From Watersipora subatra (lineage: Eukaryota; Bryozoa; Gymnolaemata; Cheilostomatida; Watersiporidae): a stretch of 64,000 bases of DNA. The notes below the pieces were generated by a model. That model made no database searches. It was not told the origin of the DNA and saw only the letters and a program-made list of their open reading frames with translations. A program made the translations under genes and the position numbers. Positions 59,889-64,000 of the stretch are shown here, piece by piece (position 1 is the first letter of the stretch; each line of letters opens with the position of its first letter). The stretch is taken from NCBI RefSeq assembly GCF_963576615.1, contig NC_088711.1, forward strand, positions 5,084,001-5,148,000. The letters are read 5' to 3'.

Positions 59889-61691
59889 TCAAGTAAGTCC
59901 CATCAGATTTAGTAATTTTGTGAATCTCTTACGTGGTATCGGTTTAGTCAGGATATCAGCTACCATACTATCAGTAGGGCAATACTCTAAACTAATCTGC
60001 TTGTTTACTACAGCTTCTCTCGTAAAGTGAAATTTGATGTCTATATGTTTTATGCGGCCATATCCATGAAAATTCTGTGCGATTTTTATGGCGGCTTGAT
60101 TGTCAACCATCCTCTTGGTTGGTTCAGCAGACGCTGATAGACCAATGTCGGTGATGAGTTTATTCAGCCACATTGTTTTTTTAGTACCATGGAAGAGTGA
60201 AATATATTCAGATTCAGCCGTAGATACTGCTACCACGCTTTGCCTTTTGCTTAACCAGCTGATCGGCGCACCAGATAGTAAGAATATGTTTCCAGACGTA
60301 GAGTGTCGACCATCCAGATCTCCTGCCCAGTTAGCATCAGTGTAGCCAAACAATTTGTTATTACTAGATCGGTGATATGTGATTCTGATGTCGAGTGATC
60401 CTTGAGGTAGCGTAATATGCGCTTTGCTGCTGTTAGATGAGCTTCTGTTGGGGCCGCACAGTATTTAGAGACTGCTCCCACTGCATGAGAAATGTCTGGA
60501 CGAGTTGCTATAGTTGAATATAAGAGACTTCCCACCATAGCTTGGTAGCTCTGCGGTTGCACAGGCTTGCTAACACCATCATCCTTTACGGGCTTAACAT
60601 TCACATCGGCTGGTGTTGACACCGGTTATGCATCTTCCATGCCAAATCGTTTTAGAATCTGTAAGATATAGTGATTTTGATGTAGACTAAGAGTTTCTTC
60701 CTCTTGTTTAATGTTGATGCCCAAGCAGTAATGCAACTGTCCAAGACCTTTCATTTTGAAACGTGTTGCCAAATTTTCTTTGACCAAGCTCATCTCTTCT
60801 TCAGTGTCACTTATGATAATGAGATCATCAACATACACAGCTATAATTGTTTTAACACTATCATTATCTCGAACATAAACACAGGAATCTGCGCCAGATC
60901 GTCTGAAATTGATTGATTTGATATATTCATCCAAGACAGTGTTCCAACATTTTGGTGATTGCTTAATTCCGTACAGCGATTTGCGAAGTTTGCATCCTAT
61001 GTCGGCCTGTTGTGGTTCAATGAATCCTTCATGTTAAGTCATATAGATATCATTTTTCCAGTACTCCGTTCAAGAAAGCAGTGACAACATCCATCTGATG
61101 TATACTCATTTTGTGCTGTAGAGCATATGCCAACAGTGTACGAATAGATGTGAATTTGACAACTGGTGCAAATGTTTCTTCATAATCTATTCCAGCCTTT
61201 TGTGCATATCCTTTGGTGACTAAACGCCCCTTAAATCTGTCTGCAGTCCCATCAGCAGCGAGTTTGGCTTTAAACACCCATTTAGAACATATTGGCGTTC
61301 TGCCTGGAAGTAACGGTACAAGGTCCCATGTATCATTTTCTATTAGAGATTGGTATTCAGAATTAGCAGCAGTCAGCCACTCCTTAGCCTCAGAACTCCC
61401 TCTTGCTTGCTCAAATGTTTGTGGTTCAATAATTTGACAAGCTTGATGTGCGGTATGAGAAATTTGTGATGTTTGATCCGCATATTCGTCTATGCCGTAT
61501 CGTACAGGAGCTCCTCGTACACAATTAGATCGCCTCGGCTCTGCAACGATTTCATGTATATTGTCCTTGTTAGCTTCTTGGGGTGCAGGCACAACAACGT
61601 CTACAGTGGCTACTGGTACATTACTTGATGATATCTTTATCTGACTCCCTTTTGCCTCTTTTGATCTGGGATATGGGCATAGGCTGCGCAT
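59889..61691 (-). pseudogene. Copia reverse transcriptase and RNase H, frameshifted
   Basis: The reverse transcriptase starts in the frame 61691-61050 with EWLTAANSEYQSLIENDTWD, CSKWVFKAKLAADGT and HQMDVVTAFLNGVLEK, holding the first catalytic Asp. After a break, the frame 60934-60626 has IAVYVDDLIIISDTEEEM with the YVDD motif near 60835, and MKGLGQLHYCLGINI. Then 60622-60251 carries SYQAMVGSLLYSTIATRPDI. RNase H is in 60353-59889 as MFGYTDANWAGDLDGRHSTS and STAESEYISLFHGTK, ending with MVADILTKPIPR. All landmarks of Ty1/Copia RT-RNase H are present but spread over several frames, so this copy is inactive. Confidence 0.93.
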
Positions 61692-62800
61692 CCAAACACT
61701 CGTAAATGCCTAACATTTGGTGCCGTCCATACCTTTTTTTCGTAAGGAGTTATGTTGTCATTGTGCGATTTAGTGAGAAGACGATTCCTAACATATACCG
61801 CTGTAGCAACTGCTTCAGCCCAGTATTCTTTTGAAAGTTTTGCATGAGACATCATAGTTCGAGCAGGTTCACCAAGTGTACGATTGAGCCTTTCTGCCAC
61901 ACCATTTTGTTCTGGAGAGTAGGCTGAAGTTACTTCGTGACGAATTCCTAGTGTCTTTAAATAGCTATTGAACTCGTTTGACATATACTCGCCCCCACCA
62001 TCAGACCTAAGAGTACCTATCTTTTCCCTGAAAAGTTTCTAACTAGAACTTCAAATTCCTTAAATTTGTCAAGCACTTCAGATTTATAACGTAAAAAATA
62101 CACAGCAGAATATCGAGAAAAATCATCAATGATTGATACAATATATTTACTGCCACTAATCGATTCAGTTTCAAAAGAGCACACATCTGAATGAATTAAT
62201 TATAATCTACGTTTAGATCTGATACTTCCCACTGAGTGAAATGGTTTTCGAGTCATTTTTCCTTGCACACAGCTCTCACAGAAGGAAATACTGTCACTTG
62301 GAATTTTGGTCCCCATTAATACATTGTTATAATTCAACTTACTTAGAGTTGTTTCACTTGCATGAGCAAAGCGTTTATGCCAAGTGTCGATAGCTGTGGC
62401 TGCAATTTCATCTGTATTTCTGCATACTGGCTCACAATCCAGATAATAAAGTTTATTCTTCATAGTACCCATAGCGTGTACTCTTTTCTGTTCATCATTT
62501 AACCAACATCTACTTTTACCAAACTGGACAATTTTTCCTTTCTCGGTGGCTGATCTTACAGAAAACAAGCTTCCAGCTAGACTTGGCACGTGTAAGACGT
62601 CATAGATAATAGCAGTTCTATACGAACTTTGCGCCCTAGGTTGAGCATTACACGAACGTTACCAACGCCTATGGCATCAACTATGTGTCCATCACCCAGG
62701 CTGACTTTCTCCGAGGTATCTAAGGTACTCACTAAACCTTTCGCGGTGAGGTGTAATGTGACGAGATGCACCTGAGTCTATAATCCATGGTGAATTTTGT
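61692..62800 (-). pseudogene. Copia protease and integrase, frameshifted
   Basis: The protease active site is in SPWIIDSGASRHITPHRERF near 62780 (DSGA). The integrase zinc site is in the frame 62589-62200: WHKRFAHASETTLSKLNY and SFCESCVQGKMTRKPF (HHCC type). The first part of the core, 62200-61985, is broken by stops. The frame 61984-61637 has the rest, MSNEFNSYLKTLGIRHEVTS, then SPEQNGVAERLNRTL with the catalytic Glu, and PNVRHLRVFGCAAYAHIPDQ. It would process the polyprotein and insert the DNA copy, but it cannot be made in one frame here. Confidence 0.9.
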
Positions 62801-63445
62801 GTTGATGTAGAGTTTTCTACAACGAATGCAAAGTCAGTATTACTATTATCTGTTGATACTTGTTTTGCTGTGTGCTGCTGTGATCTCTTTTGATTGTCTG
62901 GACAGTAACGACAAATATGTCCTTGGTTGTGGCAGCCAAAACATACCAAAGGCTGTCTCGGTCTCCTGTAATGTTTTTTGTGTGACCAGAGCAGCATCTG
63001 GCGGGTGATTTAAGTTGCTTCCATGATCCATCACGTTGCCTTTCTAGTCGTTTCTGCTCTTCATTTGTTCAAGGTGATGTTCTATAGGTGTACCTTCTTT
63101 CATGACACTTCGAAAGTATTGCTTTTTTAAAAACAGTTTGTTCGCCAAGGTATTTCGTTCAAAATGTGCTTGCAATTTATCCAATGCAGATTTTGCATCT
63201 GCACATTCTGTTATAAGATACAGTACATTGTCACCTACTGCAAGCACTATAGTAGAGAATGCTTTGCTGCAATTCTTCGTGAATGCAGATTTGACATCGG
63301 CAGCTGCATCATCTGCAGAAGCTTCTTCGGTACCCTCAACAAAACCATACAAGTCTTTGGCTATCAGCAAATGTTCCATTTTGAATTTCCATGTTGAGTA
63401 GTTGGTTCCACTCAGTTTGTCTATCGACCATTTTTCCTCAGTCAT
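62801..63445 (-). pseudogene. Copia gag
   Basis: The frame begins MTEEKWSIDKLSGTNYSTWK, then KMEHLLIAKDLYGFVEGTEE, the usual start of Copia gag (a UBN2-type capsid). It has FTKNCSKAFSTIVLAVGDNV and LANKLFLKKQYFRSVMKEGT. A frame change occurs near 63044. A CCHC zinc knuckle, CFGCHNQGHICRYC, is at 62943-62902. The start at 63445 lies about 85 bp from the primer site. Gag would form the particle and bind RNA; this copy is frameshifted. Confidence 0.92.
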
Positions 63446-63529
63446 TTCGAGTGATTACTCCAGAGGTATAATATAGTCATTGCAACTAAATAATCCAGTT
63501 TTCCAACAAAGAGTCACACAGTAGTCAAT

Positions 63530-63550
63530 CTGGTAACTGGGCCCATAACC
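63530..63550 (-). promoter_or_regulatory. primer-binding site, half-tRNA (initiator Met) type
   Basis: The minus strand has GGTTATGGGCCCAGTTACC directly after the 5' LTR. It resembles the Copia primer site that pairs with an inner part of initiator tRNA-Met (anticodon stem-loop region) and not with a tRNA 3' end. Confidence 0.75.
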
Positions 63551-63807
63551 TGTTGATTGTCTATGTTTTATAGCTGAAACATAAATTACTATAGTGAACG
63601 TTAAGACAGTATATTTTTTATATCAGTTCAATATGACAGCTACGACAGGAGTGACCAACCTTTTAATCACACCATAACAAGTATTATCAACAGCTGGCAA
63701 GCCAAGCTAGAAAAGCAAAAAAGCCACATAAACCAGTAAACTATAATTACATTACACTAGAAATAAGCTATGAAAAGCTTGACAAAAAGGACAATAATAT
63801 TTCAACA
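63551..63807 (-). repeat. 5' LTR of the Copia element
   Basis: The 257-bp LTR upstream of gag on the minus strand, with the target duplication TCCTC just outside (63808-63812). Confidence 0.93.
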
Positions 63808-63812
63808 TCCTC

Positions 63813-64000
63813 TTCCGTGATGCCTAACCCTTTGACCGGGTATAAGCCCCCCCCCCCAAAAAAAACAACCGAGACTCGTGTAATTTATTTTCGAAAATTC
63901 AAAAAAATCGATATTTTATGAACATGCATAGCTCAAATCTTAAATTTAGTTCAATGAACAAAATTTTTTGTCCATATACATTTATTCACATATCTACTAC
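63813..64000. other. spacer with C10/A8 run
   Basis: A poly-C stretch followed by poly-A (about 63849-63866) and AT-rich sequence to the window end. No gene was recognised. Confidence 0.5.

Larger units (their letters stand above)
59604..63807 (-). mobile_element. Copia (Ty1-type) LTR retrotransposon, structurally complete, frameshifted
   Basis: Both LTRs are 257 bp (59604-59860 and 63551-63807) and begin TGTTGAAA on the minus strand. The target duplication is TCCTC (59599-59603 and 63808-63812). The LTRs differ at about 12 positions plus two indels by eye (about 5%). Internal order on the minus strand is gag, protease, integrase, reverse transcriptase, RNase H, the Copia order. A primer site touches the 5' LTR. 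The coding region is broken by several frameshifts and stops. A solo LTR of the same family is at 1926-2183. Confidence 0.96.

Overview
The window reads as nuclear DNA of an invertebrate animal. Its coding sequences are split by short GT-AG introns, it is AT-rich between genes, it carries many animal transposon families (LINE, Gypsy, Copia, P element, pogo, hAT, PIF/Harbinger) and many minisatellites. A secreted-type IgGFc-binding-domain gene with DxDxDG acidic repeats fits a mollusc-like or other lophotrochozoan genome, but that placement is inference. Nothing bacterial was seen.

Only two host genes could be assembled, both on the minus strand. (1) A complete four-exon microsomal glutathione S-transferase 3 (MGST3-like) gene at 1708-5930, giving 152 residues with every splice phase consistent. 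Its large last intron holds a solo Copia LTR, two minisatellites, a LINE remnant with its two halves in opposite orientation, and a palindromic tandem repeat. (2) A long gene at 40940-56624. It encodes a signal peptide, an IgGFc-binding-protein N-terminal domain spread over ten exons, acidic DNDCDG/DDDGDG repeats, a Thr/Ser-rich mucin stalk, a transmembrane helix and a short tail. Thirteen 5' exons and three 3' exons were defined by splice sites and phase; the mucin exon boundaries are uncertain.

Everything else is mostly nested mobile DNA. At 6.4-13.1 kb a hAT element (7013-7213 codes for its BED-like N-terminus) contains a pogo/Tigger element (7377-12927, TA duplication), which in turn contains a 1.04-kb hAT-type MITE (9319-10357, 8-bp duplication). 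At 13.4-17.4 kb lies a decayed Gypsy-like retroelement carrying a PIF/Harbinger MITE, followed by an inverted-repeat MITE at 18.3-19.2 kb. From 19.6 to 35.3 kb runs a broken THAP9/P-element transposase. It is split by a hAT remnant (about 20 kb) and by a young, nearly complete Gypsy element (24385-33836, two 705-bp LTRs, about 3% apart, tRNA-Leu-type primer site). A second decayed Gypsy lies on the minus strand at 35.9-39.3 kb.

After the IgGFc gene there is a foldback element at 58.8-59.2 kb and a complete but frameshifted Copia element on the minus strand (59604-63807, 257-bp LTRs, 5-bp duplication). Its solo LTR relative sits 60 kb away inside the MGST3 intron.

The most interesting host object is the IgGFc-domain/mucin/transmembrane gene, with two multibasic (furin-like) motifs inside the domain and a possible alternative C-terminus. 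The most interesting mobile-DNA objects are the textbook nesting at 6.4-13.1 kb and the long post-integrase region of the Gypsy element, which carries a C2H2-like finger.
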